DNA from: Halothiobacillus neapolitanus
Lineage (GTDB): Bacteria > Pseudomonadota > Gammaproteobacteria > Halothiobacillales > Halothiobacillaceae
Direction: 5' to 3'
Assembly (NCBI GenBank): GCA_020721485.1
Contig: DYMR01000037.1
Span: 2,214-12,401 of the forward strand
DNA: 10,188 nt
The position numbers and the translations under genes were made by a program. A model generated the notes under the pieces. The model did not search any database and had not been told where the DNA came from. It saw only the letters and a list, made by a program, of their open reading frames with translations. This document shows, piece by piece, positions 1 to 6,653 of this stretch. Numbering within the stretch: the stretch's first letter is position 1; the number at the start of each line of letters is the position of its first letter.

Positions 1-4
1 CCCC

Positions 5-853
5 GTGCCACCTTCTGCGCCGCCCCGTGCGGGCGGTACCCGAGTGCGCGTGCAAACCGCCTTGGTGTTGGGCGTGATCGGCTTGCTGGTGTTGTTCGTG
101 CTGCCCGCGTGGGCGTTCACCGGTTTTATGCTGCTTTTGCTGCTGGCGATGGGCGATGAGTGGTTCCGCCTGTGTTTCGCTGGCCTTGGGGCGCGGTTGC
201 TGGCGGGGGCGTTGTTGGCGGCATTGTTGATTGGGCTGTGGTTTTTGCCGCCGACGGTTTTGCCGGGGTTGCTGGCCGTCGGTGTGCTGGTTTGGTTGGG
301 TTTGATTGCGGATTTGTGGCGACATCGGACGCGGACGCCGCAGCCCCGCACCGCCGGAGTGCGCGCGGTGTTGGGTCTGGTGGTGTTGCCGATTTTCGGC
401 GCGGCGGTGTTGGCGATCGATCACCAACCGCAGGGCGCGTGGTTGTTGTTGTTCGGCATTTTGTTGGTGGCGATGGCTGATTCGCTGGCGTATTTCGCGG
501 GTCGAGCCTTTGGGCGTCACAAACTTGCGCCGGCCTTGAGTCCGGCAAAAACCTTGGAAGGCTTGGCCGGTGGGTTGATCGGGGTGGCGGTATTGGCCGC
601 GATTGGTGCGGTGCTGCCCTTGTTCGCGGGTGTGCCGTCGTGGCAGTTGGCGGTGGCGAGCATTGCCGTTGGCGTGTTTTCCGTGGCGGGCGATTTGGAA
701 GAATCCCGCCTGAAACGCGAAGCGGGGGTAAAGGACAGTGGTCGGCTGTTGCCCGGCCACGGCGGCCTGCTGGATCGTCTGGATGGTCAGTTGGCGGCGA
801 TGCCCGTGTGGGCGCTGGCGTTGATGAGTGTGGCGTTATGGACGCATTCTTGA
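5..853 (+). CDS. cdsA: Phosphatidate cytidylyltransferase (CDP-diacylglycerol synthase)
   Basis: This inner-membrane enzyme makes CDP-diacylglycerol from phosphatidic acid and CTP, the branch point for bacterial phospholipids. The protein is almost wholly hydrophobic, with many Leu/Val/Gly-rich membrane segments. Near the C-terminus it matches the full CdsA signature: S234, K237-R238, K243-D244, H252-G253-G254, D257-R258 and D260. The conserved acidic and SPAKTLEG stretch lies near residues 159-186. Length is 282 aa from GTG at 5, against 285 in E. coli. The start is uncertain: no ribosome site is visible, the frame stays open to the left edge, and family alignment begins only around the VRVQTAL stretch, so GTG 44 or GTG 50 is also possible. 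Its 3' end overlaps dxr by 16 bases. In related genomes uppS lies just upstream, outside this window. Confidence 0.95.
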   Translation: MPPSAPPRAGGTRVRVQTALVLGVIGLLVLFVLPAWAFTGFMLLLLLAMGDEWFRLCFAGLGARLLAGALLAALLIGLWFLPPTVLPGLLAVGVLVWLGLIADLWRHRTRTPQPRTAGVRAVLGLVVLPIFGAAVLAIDHQPQGAWLLLFGILLVAMADSLAYFAGRAFGRHKLAPALSPAKTLEGLAGGLIGVAVLAAIGAVLPLFAGVPSWQLAVASIAVGVFSVAGDLEESRLKREAGVKDSGRLLPGHGGLLDRLDGQLAAMPVWALALMSVALWTHS

Positions 854-2094
854 ACGCAGCGCCGCAGGGCGTGGCGATTTTTGGCGCGACGGGCAGCATC
901 GGTCAGAGCACGCTGGCGGTATTGCGGCTGCACCCGGCGCGCTATCGGGTGCATGCGCTGATCGCGCACCGCCGCCTGGAGGTGTTGTGGCCGGATCTGC
1001 TGGCGTTTCGCCCGGCCGTGGTGGGCGTCGCCTGCCCGCAGGCGGCGGCGGCACTGCGGATTCGGCTTCAGCAAGAATGGGTCGGGTCGGGCTGTCCGCA
1101 AGTGCTCGATCAACCGGATGAGATTGCCGCGCTTGCGGCTGATCCGGCGGTGTCGATCGTGGTGGCGGCGATTGTCGGTACGGCGGGCTTGGCGTCTACT
1201 TGGGCGGCGGTGTGCGCGGGAAAACGGGTGCTGTTGGCCAATAAAGAATCCTTGGTGGCGGCGGGCGCGTTGATGATGCAGGCGGCGCAGGCATCTGGTG
1301 CGGTGCTGTTGCCGGTCGATAGTGAGCACAACGCGATTTTTCAGTGCTTGCCGGTCGGGGTGCCGCCGGTGGATGCGGTGGAAAAACTGCTGTTGACCGC
1401 TTCCGGCGGCCCGTTCCGTACCCGCCCCTTGGCGGCATTTGCGGACATCACCGTGGCGGATGCCTGCCGCCATCCCAACTGGTCGATGGGGCGGAAAATT
1501 TCCGTCGATTCAGCCAGCATGATGAACAAAGGCTTGGAAGTTATTGAAGCGGCATGGCTTTTTGGTGTGCCGCCCGCGCGGATCGAGGTGGTGGTTCATC
1601 CGCAATCGATCATTCATTCGATGGTGCAATTTGCCGATGGCTCCGTGCTGGCGCAAATGGGGCGCCCCGACATGCGCACGCCCATCGCCCATGCGCTGGC
1701 CTGGCCGGATCGGGTGGCCTCCGGCGTGGCGCCGCTCGATTTGTGCGCACTGACGGGGCTGCATTTCGAGCGACCCGATCCGTCCCGTTTTCCTTGTCTG
1801 CAACTGGCCTACGATGGCTTGGCCTTGGGCGGTGCCGCGCCGTTGATTATCAACGCTGCGAACGAAGTTGCTGTGGCAGCGTTTTTATCCGAACAATTGC
1901 CGTTCTTGGGCATTGCCGCCGTGATTCGCGCCACGCTTGACCGCGCGTTGGCGGGAACTGCCTTTGCGGCGGCGGAGTCTATCGCCGAAGTGTTGGAGCA
2001 GGACCAGCGCGCGCGCGCGTTGGCTGAAGCCGTCATGGCGCAATTATTCGGCGCCCGCGTGGCGTCATCTCTTGATTATCATTCTTTCGGTTAA
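838..2094 (+). CDS. dxr: 1-deoxy-D-xylulose 5-phosphate reductoisomerase
   Basis: Cytosolic enzyme that rearranges and reduces DXP to 2-C-methyl-D-erythritol 4-phosphate with NADPH, the second step of the MEP isoprenoid pathway. The NADPH-binding loop GATGSIG is at residues 16-22 and NKE at 135-137. The metal ligands D161 and E163 lie in the VDSEHNAIFQ stretch, with the third at E234 in NKGLE (230-234). H212 in HPNWSMGRKIS matches the flexible-loop histidine of E. coli Dxr. The C-terminal NAANEVAVAAFL stretch is also conserved. From ATG 838 the protein has 418 aa (E. coli 398). This start puts the nucleotide-binding loop about 15 residues from the N-terminus, as expected. The frame extends upstream to 640, but that part is glycine/arginine-rich sequence out of phase with cdsA and is not coding. 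The 16-base overlap with cdsA suggests translational coupling. Confidence 0.97.
   Translation: MDAFLNAAPQGVAIFGATGSIGQSTLAVLRLHPARYRVHALIAHRRLEVLWPDLLAFRPAVVGVACPQAAAALRIRLQQEWVGSGCPQVLDQPDEIAALAADPAVSIVVAAIVGTAGLASTWAAVCAGKRVLLANKESLVAAGALMMQAAQASGAVLLPVDSEHNAIFQCLPVGVPPVDAVEKLLLTASGGPFRTRPLAAFADITVADACRHPNWSMGRKISVDSASMMNKGLEVIEAAWLFGVPPARIEVVVHPQSIIHSMVQFADGSVLAQMGRPDMRTPIAHALAWPDRVASGVAPLDLCALTGLHFERPDPSRFPCLQLAYDGLALGGAAPLIINAANEVAVAAFLSEQLPFLGIAAVIRATLDRALAGTAFAAAESIAEVLEQDQRARALAEAVMAQLFGARVASSLDYHSFG
2007..2019. repeat. Short alternating GC dinucleotide tract
   Basis: Thirteen bases of uninterrupted GC alternation lie within the 3' part of dxr and encode part of a Gln-Arg-Ala-Arg-Ala stretch. 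Such tracts can slip in replication or adopt left-handed DNA, but this one is short and in frame, so it is most simply explained by GC-rich Arg and Ala codons. Confidence 0.6.
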
Positions 2095-2112
2095 CTGTTG
2101 GCGGGATCGTCC

Positions 2113-3522
2113 ATGAATATCTTGCTCAGCCTCGTCGGGTTTCTCATCACCATTGGGGTGTTGGTCGCCTTTCACGAATTCGGCCATTACTGGGTCGCGC
2201 GGCGCTTGGGCGTCAAAGTGCTGGTGTATTCCCTGGGCTTCGGCAAGCCGCTGTGGTCGATTCGCCGGGGCGCCGATCAAACTGAATACCGCATCGCCGC
2301 CTTGCCCTTAGGCGGCTTCGTCAAAATGCTCGATGAGCGGGAAGCGCCGGTGGCGCCCGCCGAACAGCATCGTGCCTTCAATCGGCAGCCGGTATGGAAA
2401 CGCTTTTTGATCGTGCTCGCCGGCCCGCTGGCCAATATTTTGCTCGCCTGGCTGCTGTGGATGGCCATGTTCATGGTCGGCGTGCAGGGCGTGTTGCCGA
2501 AAGTGGGCGCGTTGGCGCCGAGTTCCTTGTTGGCGCAAGCCGGTTTGACCGATGGCGATGTGATTACCCGTGTCGGAGGGCAGGCCGTTCATAGTTTGTC
2601 GGATTTGCGTTTGGCGGTGCTCGAAGGCGGGGTGGCGCGGCAAACGGTGTCCATTGATTTCGAGCGGCACGGAGCCGTGCATCGTGGCCAATTGGATTTG
2701 GTGGGGTTAAATCCCCTGCAAGGCAATACGGGCGGGGCGCCGCGCGATGTCCTGAAAGAGATTGGCTACCGCCTGTGGACGCCGCCGGGCGATGCCGTCA
2801 TTCACAAGGTCTTACCCGGCAGTGTGGCGGCGGCGGCGGGCTTGGCGGCGGGCGATGAAATCACCGCCATCAATGGCGAGCCGTATCGCGATCCTTGGGC
2901 ATTGATTCGCGCCATCGAACAGCATCCGGGGCAGGCGGTATCCCTAACCTACGAACGGGCCGGTGCGTCGCACACACTCAGCGTGACGCCGAAGGCGGAG
3001 CTGGATACCACGCCCGGTGAAACAGGGAAAACCGTGGGGCGCATCGGGGCGCAATTGGGTTTGGCGCCCGTGGCCTTGGCCAAGGCGAAGGCGGCGGGCG
3101 TGGAGTTACTCGTTGTGGAACGCTACGGGCCGATCGATGCGCTGTCGATGTCGGTTGAGCGCAGTTGGGCGATGACCACGCTCACCTTCCGCGTCTTTGC
3201 CGGATTGCTGACCGGCCAAGCCAGCTTGTCCAATCTCTCCGGGCCGGTGGCCATTGCCGAATATGCTGGTCAAAGTCTGGTGATTGGCCTGTCCACTTTT
3301 CTGGGCTTCATGGCCTTGGTGAGTTTGTCGCTCGCCATCATGAACTTGCTGCCGGTGCCGTTGTTGGATGGTGGCCATTTGGTGATGTACGCCCTGGAAG
3401 CCGTGCGCGGCAAACCCGTTGGGCCCGCCGTTGAAGCGATGGCGACCAAAGTGGGGCTGTTTTTTTTGGTCAGTTTGATGGCGGTGGCGTTCTATAACGA
3501 CATTAGCCGGTTGCTGCATTAA
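2113..3522 (+). CDS. rseP: RIP (site-2) zinc metalloprotease
   Basis: Inner-membrane intramembrane protease. In E. coli, RseP makes the second cut in the anti-sigma factor RseA, releasing sigma-E during outer-membrane stress, and removes leftover signal peptides. The zinc motif HEFGH is at residues 21-25 in the first membrane segment, and the third ligand D419 lies in the LLDGGH stretch. Two PDZ domains sit in the periplasmic part, roughly at residues 127-210 and 229-315. A second membrane helix lies near 98-124 and others near 396-416 and 446-462. The family motif NLSGPVAIAEYAG precedes the third helix. Length is 469 aa (E. coli 450). ATG 2113 is preferred because the HExxH motif then falls at residue 21, as in E. 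coli. An in-frame TTG at 2098 would add five residues. The gap to dxr is only 18 bases. Its position before bamA is the classic order. Confidence 0.97.
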   Translation: MNILLSLVGFLITIGVLVAFHEFGHYWVARRLGVKVLVYSLGFGKPLWSIRRGADQTEYRIAALPLGGFVKMLDEREAPVAPAEQHRAFNRQPVWKRFLIVLAGPLANILLAWLLWMAMFMVGVQGVLPKVGALAPSSLLAQAGLTDGDVITRVGGQAVHSLSDLRLAVLEGGVARQTVSIDFERHGAVHRGQLDLVGLNPLQGNTGGAPRDVLKEIGYRLWTPPGDAVIHKVLPGSVAAAAGLAAGDEITAINGEPYRDPWALIRAIEQHPGQAVSLTYERAGASHTLSVTPKAELDTTPGETGKTVGRIGAQLGLAPVALAKAKAAGVELLVVERYGPIDALSMSVERSWAMTTLTFRVFAGLLTGQASLSNLSGPVAIAEYAGQSLVIGLSTFLGFMALVSLSLAIMNLLPVPLLDGGHLVMYALEAVRGKPVGPAVEAMATKVGLFFLVSLMAVAFYNDISRLLH

Positions 3523-3527
3523 CCAAC

Positions 3528-3572
3528 CTCGGCGACAATGCCGAGCTATTGCGTGCAGGGCATTGCCCGCAC
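3528..3572 (+). promoter_or_regulatory. Two tandem hairpins in the rseP-bamA gap
   Basis: The first inverted repeat has 6-base arms (CTCGGC at 3528-3533, GCCGAG at 3540-3545) and a 6-base loop, starting six bases after the rseP stop. The second runs from 3553 to 3572: GTGC and GGGC with one bulged A, a three-base loop, then GCCC and GCAC. This gives eight pairs, nearly all G:C. Neither is followed directly by a T run, so they are not simple terminators alone. Their role is not known; they may shield rseP mRNA 3' ends or structure the bamA leader. Confidence 0.5.
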
Positions 3573-3573
3573 C

Positions 3574-3603
3574 GCCCGCGCGGCGGTTCACGCGGCTTTT
3601 TTT
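3574..3603 (+). terminator. Terminator-like hairpin with T7 run upstream of bamA
   Basis: GCC-C-GCG at 3574-3580 can pair with CGCGGC at 3591-3596 (six pairs, one bulged C, ten-base loop), followed at once by seven Ts at 3597-3603. An alternative stem ACCGCC/GGCGGT at 3571-3576 and 3582-3587 competes with it. The shape fits an intrinsic terminator for the upstream genes, or an attenuator that sets how much transcription enters bamA. The loop is long and the stem imperfect, so strength is uncertain. Confidence 0.45.
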
Positions 3604-3611
3604 GCCCGAAA

Positions 3612-3622
3612 CCCTATAGGGA
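3612..3622 (+). promoter_or_regulatory. bamA ribosome-binding site inside a 10-base palindrome
   Basis: CCCTATAGGG at 3612-3621 is a perfect palindrome. The AGGGA at 3618-3622 is the best Shine-Dalgarno match ahead of ATG 3634, with 11 bases between them, slightly long. This site supports 3634 over the upstream in-frame ATG at 3538, which has no such site. Confidence 0.5.
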
Positions 3623-3633
3623 TCTACCTTCGC

Positions 3634-6021
3634 ATGACTTCGTTCCCCCGCTTGCTTGCAGCCCCGGTGCTGGGCGCACTGATGTGGCTTCCGCTTTCTG
3701 CTCAGGCTTTTGTGATTTCCGACATTAAAGTGGAAGGGCTGCGCACGGTCACGCCGAGCACGCTGTTCAGCTATGTGCCGTACAAAGTGGGCAGTGATTT
3801 CACCGATGCCGACAGCACCAAGGTGATCGACGCGCTGTACCAAACCGGCTTTTTCAAAACGGTGAACATTGGCCGAGGCGCGGGCAATGTGCTGATGATT
3901 GATGTGCAGGAACGCCCCACGATTGCCGCGCTGGAAGTGACCGGCAACAAAAAAGTGGAAACCGAAAAACTGCAAAAAGCCTTGAAAGAAGTGGGCTTGG
4001 CGCAGGGTCGTCTGCTGGATCCTCAAGCGCTCGACAAAATGAAAACCGAGCTGCAACGGGTCTACTACAGCCTCGGTCAATATGGCGTGCAGATCGAAGT
4101 GCATGTCAAACCGTTGGATGACAACCGCGTATTCATCAACATCGACATTTACGAAGGCAAGCCGGCCAGCATTCAGCAAGTGCGCATCCTCGGCAACAAA
4201 GCCTTCCCGGAATCCGAGTTGCTGGAACAGTTGTCGATGCATCCGGTGTCGTGGTGGGAGTTCTGGTCGAACGCCGATCAGTATTCCAAAGAAAAAATGG
4301 CCAGCGATTTGGATGCGCTGCGCGCGTTCTATCTGGATCGCGGCTATTTGAAGTTCGCGGTCGATTCCACCCAGGTTACGATCACGCCCGATCGCAAACA
4401 CATGGAATTGGTCATCAACATCACCGAAGGCGCGCGCTACAAGGTGTCCGATGTGAATTTCACCGGCAATTTGCTGCTCGATAAGCAAACCTTGGCGTCC
4501 CTCGATCAAGTGAAAAAAGGGGAGTATTTCAACCGCAAAGCGGTGCTGGATACTTCGGACGCCGTGGCCAAGCGCTTGGGTAACGATGGCTACGCGCTGG
4601 CGCGGGTGCAGCCGTTGCCGAAAATCGACGAGGCCAACAAAACCGTGGCGCTCGACTTCAATATTCAACCGGGTAACCGCGTCACGGTTCGCCATGTCGA
4701 ATTCACCGGCAACTTCAACACCAACGAAGAAGTTTATCGGCGCGAAATGCGGCAGATGGAAGGCAGTTGGTATCAGGGCGAGAAATTGGATCGTTCGAAA
4801 GAGCGGATCCAGCGCTTGCCATCCGTGCAGAAAGTCGAGCAAAAAGTGGTGCCGGTGCCGGGCGTGGCGGATCAGGTCGATGTGGATTACGACATCACCG
4901 AGCAACTGTCCGGTTCCTTCACCGCCGGCGTGGGCTACTCCCAGTCCGAAGGCGTGTTGTTCAACCTGGGCGTGAACCAGTCGAACTTCTTGGGTAGCGG
5001 GAAATCCGTTGGGGTGAACTTGCAGCGCAGTTCGTACCAAACCGGCGTGCAGTTCAACTACAACAATCCGTATTTCACGGTGGATGGCGTGAGCCAAGGC
5101 TTTGGCCTGTTCTACAGCCGCCAAAATGCGGCGCAGTTGTCGATTTCGAAATATCTGGTCGATTCCTACGGCGGGAACATCAATTTCGGTGTGCCGCTGT
5201 CTGAGAACACCTTTGCGTCGATTGCCTTCCAAGCGCAAAGCCAGAAGGTGAAAGCCACGACCTATTCACCGAGCTGGATTACCGGCGTGCCCATTGTGCC
5301 GACCGGCGCGTATCCGGTTACGCCGATGGGCGCGAATGGGTACGACTTGCCGGGTCCCGGCTTTGACGGCAAGCAGTTCTACACGCTCAGCGTGATTCCG
5401 ACCCTGCGCTACGACACCCGCAACAAGGCGATTTTCCCGACCAAGGGCGTGCTGCAAACCCTGTCGCTGACCGCATCCGTGCCGGGCAGCGGGTTGGAAT
5501 ACTACCGGGGCGATTATAAGGGGCGGATTTACATGCCGCTGTGGGGCGACACCACGCTGTCGGCACATGGTCAGGTGGGGTTGATTCGTGCGTATGGCAA
5601 AACCGCCAGCGAATACGGCGGTGTGAGCCAGTACTACAACGGCGTGCCGCCGTTCCTGAACTACTACACCGGCGGGATTCAATCGGTGCGCGGCTATCAG
5701 GATTATTCCTTGGGGCCGCGCGATTCCAACGGCGACCCGATGGGGGGCACTTTCCTGACGGCGGGCGGCTTGGAATTCATCACGCCAATTCCGTTCTTGA
5801 AGCAAAACAACTCCGTGCGGCTGTCGCTGTTCTGGGATGTGGGGAATGTGTACGCCAGCTACCACGATTTCAGCGCGCAACAACTGCGGCAATCGGTCGG
5901 GGTCGGGTTCAACTGGATTTCGCCGGTCGGCCCCTTGGTGTTCAGCTTGGCCAAGCCGATCAGCAAAAAGCCGGGTGATTTGTCGCAACTGTTCCAATTC
6001 ACCGTGGGTACCAGTTTCTAA
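3634..6021 (+). CDS. bamA: Outer membrane protein assembly factor BamA
   Basis: Central Omp85-family component of the BAM complex, which folds beta-barrel proteins into the outer membrane. Residues 1-25 form a signal peptide ending AQA, with cleavage predicted before F26. Five POTRA domains follow at about 26-92, 93-172, 174-264, 265-345 and 346-424, with repeated GxxF/Y and EG-type turns. The rest (about 425-795) is the 16-stranded barrel, with the conserved VRGY motif of loop 6 at 685-688 and a C-terminal aromatic strand ending in F795. Length is 795 aa (E. coli 810). The frame is open back to ATG 3538, but that start would put 32 residues before a good signal peptide and would translate through the hairpin region, so ATG 3634 is chosen. 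A Gly/Pro-rich loop near residues 545-577 is probably surface exposed. Skp, its periplasmic partner pathway, is next door. Confidence 0.97.
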   Translation: MTSFPRLLAAPVLGALMWLPLSAQAFVISDIKVEGLRTVTPSTLFSYVPYKVGSDFTDADSTKVIDALYQTGFFKTVNIGRGAGNVLMIDVQERPTIAALEVTGNKKVETEKLQKALKEVGLAQGRLLDPQALDKMKTELQRVYYSLGQYGVQIEVHVKPLDDNRVFINIDIYEGKPASIQQVRILGNKAFPESELLEQLSMHPVSWWEFWSNADQYSKEKMASDLDALRAFYLDRGYLKFAVDSTQVTITPDRKHMELVINITEGARYKVSDVNFTGNLLLDKQTLASLDQVKKGEYFNRKAVLDTSDAVAKRLGNDGYALARVQPLPKIDEANKTVALDFNIQPGNRVTVRHVEFTGNFNTNEEVYRREMRQMEGSWYQGEKLDRSKERIQRLPSVQKVEQKVVPVPGVADQVDVDYDITEQLSGSFTAGVGYSQSEGVLFNLGVNQSNFLGSGKSVGVNLQRSSYQTGVQFNYNNPYFTVDGVSQGFGLFYSRQNAAQLSISKYLVDSYGGNINFGVPLSENTFASIAFQAQSQKVKATTYSPSWITGVPIVPTGAYPVTPMGANGYDLPGPGFDGKQFYTLSVIPTLRYDTRNKAIFPTKGVLQTLSLTASVPGSGLEYYRGDYKGRIYMPLWGDTTLSAHGQVGLIRAYGKTASEYGGVSQYYNGVPPFLNYYTGGIQSVRGYQDYSLGPRDSNGDPMGGTFLTAGGLEFITPIPFLKQNNSVRLSLFWDVGNVYASYHDFSAQQLRQSVGVGFNWISPVGPLVFSLAKPISKKPGDLSQLFQFTVGTSF

Positions 6022-6031
6022 TCCGCTGCCT

Positions 6032-6047
6032 GCCGCCATCCGGCGGC
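6032..6047. repeat. Short hairpin after bamA
   Basis: GCCGCC and GGCGGC form a perfect six-pair stem with a four-base loop (ATCC), ten bases after the bamA stop. No T run follows, so it is not a convincing intrinsic terminator. It could protect the bamA mRNA 3' end or overlap the -35 area of the proposed skp promoter. Confidence 0.45.
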
Positions 6048-6049
6048 TG

Positions 6050-6058
6050 TGCCATAAT
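6050..6058 (+). promoter_or_regulatory. Possible extended -10 promoter for skp
   Basis: TGC followed by CATAAT resembles an extended -10 element (TGn plus a hexamer matching TATAAT at five of six bases). It stands out as the most A/T-rich hexamer in the GC-rich first half of the gap, about 48 bases upstream of the skp start. No good -35 hexamer is seen at the usual distance. If active, it would let skp and the lpx genes be transcribed apart from bamA. Confidence 0.35.
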
Positions 6059-6093
6059 GCCGCACCGCTGTGTGCATTGGTTTGATTGTTTTT

Positions 6094-6098
6094 AGGAG
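6094..6098 (+). promoter_or_regulatory. Strong skp ribosome-binding site
   Basis: AGGAG lies seven bases before GTG 6106. It decides that start over the in-frame ATG at 6070 (reading from TGTGCATT), which lacks such a site and would disrupt the signal peptide. Confidence 0.75.
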
Positions 6099-6105
6099 AA
6101 ATTGC

Positions 6106-6624
6106 GTGAAACGCATCGTCTTGGCTCTGGTTTCCTTCATGGCTTTGGTTTCTGTCGGCATGGCAAATGCGGCAGAAGTGAAAATTGCTTTCGTTAATTC
6201 TTCGACGCTGCTGGAACAAGCGCCGCAGGCGGATATCGCCAAAAAGAAACTGGAAAAGGAATTTGCCCCGCGTGAAAAAGAAATTCGGGATGCGCAACAA
6301 GCGGCACAAACGCTGGAAAGCAAATTGAACCGTGATGGCGTCACCATGAGTGATTCGGATCGCAACAAGCAAGAGCAGGAATTGAATCGCCAACTCCGTG
6401 ATTTGCAACGCCTGCAAAGCAACTTCCGCGATGATTTGAACCTGCGTAAAAACGAAGAGTTGGGCAAGCTCCAACGGGTCGTGCTGTCAGCCATCAAAGA
6501 TGTCGCCAAGACCAAAGGCTATGACCTCGTGTTGGCCGAAGGCGTGGTATACGCCGCGCCGCAAGTGGACATCACCAATGATGTGCTCGCCAAGCTCACA
6601 CAGGATGTGAAGACCGGCAAGTAA
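6106..6624 (+). CDS. skp: Periplasmic chaperone Skp (OmpH family)
   Basis: Skp is a trimeric periplasmic chaperone that holds unfolded outer-membrane proteins on their way to BAM. The GTG start gives 172 aa (E. coli 161). Residues 1-22 are a signal peptide (Lys-Arg start, hydrophobic core, ANA before the cut). The mature part opens with the family beta-strand KIAFVNSSTLLEQ. About residues 45-125 are highly charged and rich in K, E, Q and R, as expected for the long coiled-coil arms. The protein then returns to a small beta body with the YDLVLAEGVVYA stretch. It sits between bamA and lpxD as in most related genomes. Identity at the family level is firm from length, signal peptide, coiled coil and context together, since Skp sequences themselves diverge quickly. 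Confidence 0.93.
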   Translation: MKRIVLALVSFMALVSVGMANAAEVKIAFVNSSTLLEQAPQADIAKKKLEKEFAPREKEIRDAQQAAQTLESKLNRDGVTMSDSDRNKQEQELNRQLRDLQRLQSNFRDDLNLRKNEELGKLQRVVLSAIKDVAKTKGYDLVLAEGVVYAAPQVDITNDVLAKLTQDVKTGK

Positions 6625-6640
6625 GCCGTCGCACTGCGTC

Positions 6641-6645
6641 AAGGA
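6641..6645 (+). promoter_or_regulatory. lpxD ribosome-binding site
   Basis: AAGGA lies eight bases before ATG 6654 and favours that start over the in-frame ATG at 6678, which has no purine-rich site in front. Confidence 0.65.
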
Positions 6646-6653
6646 CTGGACGG

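Noticed and set aside
640..837. An upstream extension of the dxr frame
   Set aside because: It lies within cdsA in another frame, is Gly/Arg/Trp-rich and does not fit Dxr, whose nucleotide-binding loop belongs near the N-terminus.
2130..3630. A sigma-E promoter for bamA within rseP, as in E. coli
   Set aside because: I looked for GGAACTT-like and TCAAA/TCTGA-like boxes at proper spacing and found no convincing pair by eye.
3538..3633. A 32-residue N-terminal extension of BamA from ATG 3538
   Set aside because: There is no ribosome site, the first half of the ATG region lies in a hairpin, and it would bury a good signal peptide that starts at 3634.
3106..5238. A 710-codon open frame on the - strand opposite rseP and bamA
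   Set aside because: Its His/Arg/Phe/Gln-rich translation is what the complement of well-used bamA codons gives, and it shows no recognisable domain. The + strand genes rseP and bamA are certain. Long antisense frames are common where codons such as TTA, CTA and TCA are avoided.
5266..6474. A 402-codon open frame on the - strand opposite the end of bamA and skp
   Set aside because: It shadows two firmly identified genes, has no family motif and crosses the gap between them without gene-like signals.
6612..6630. A hairpin around the skp stop codon (GAC/GGC with GCC/GTC)
   Set aside because: Six pairs with a bulge and no T run after it; too weak to call a terminator, and lpxD follows in 29 bases.
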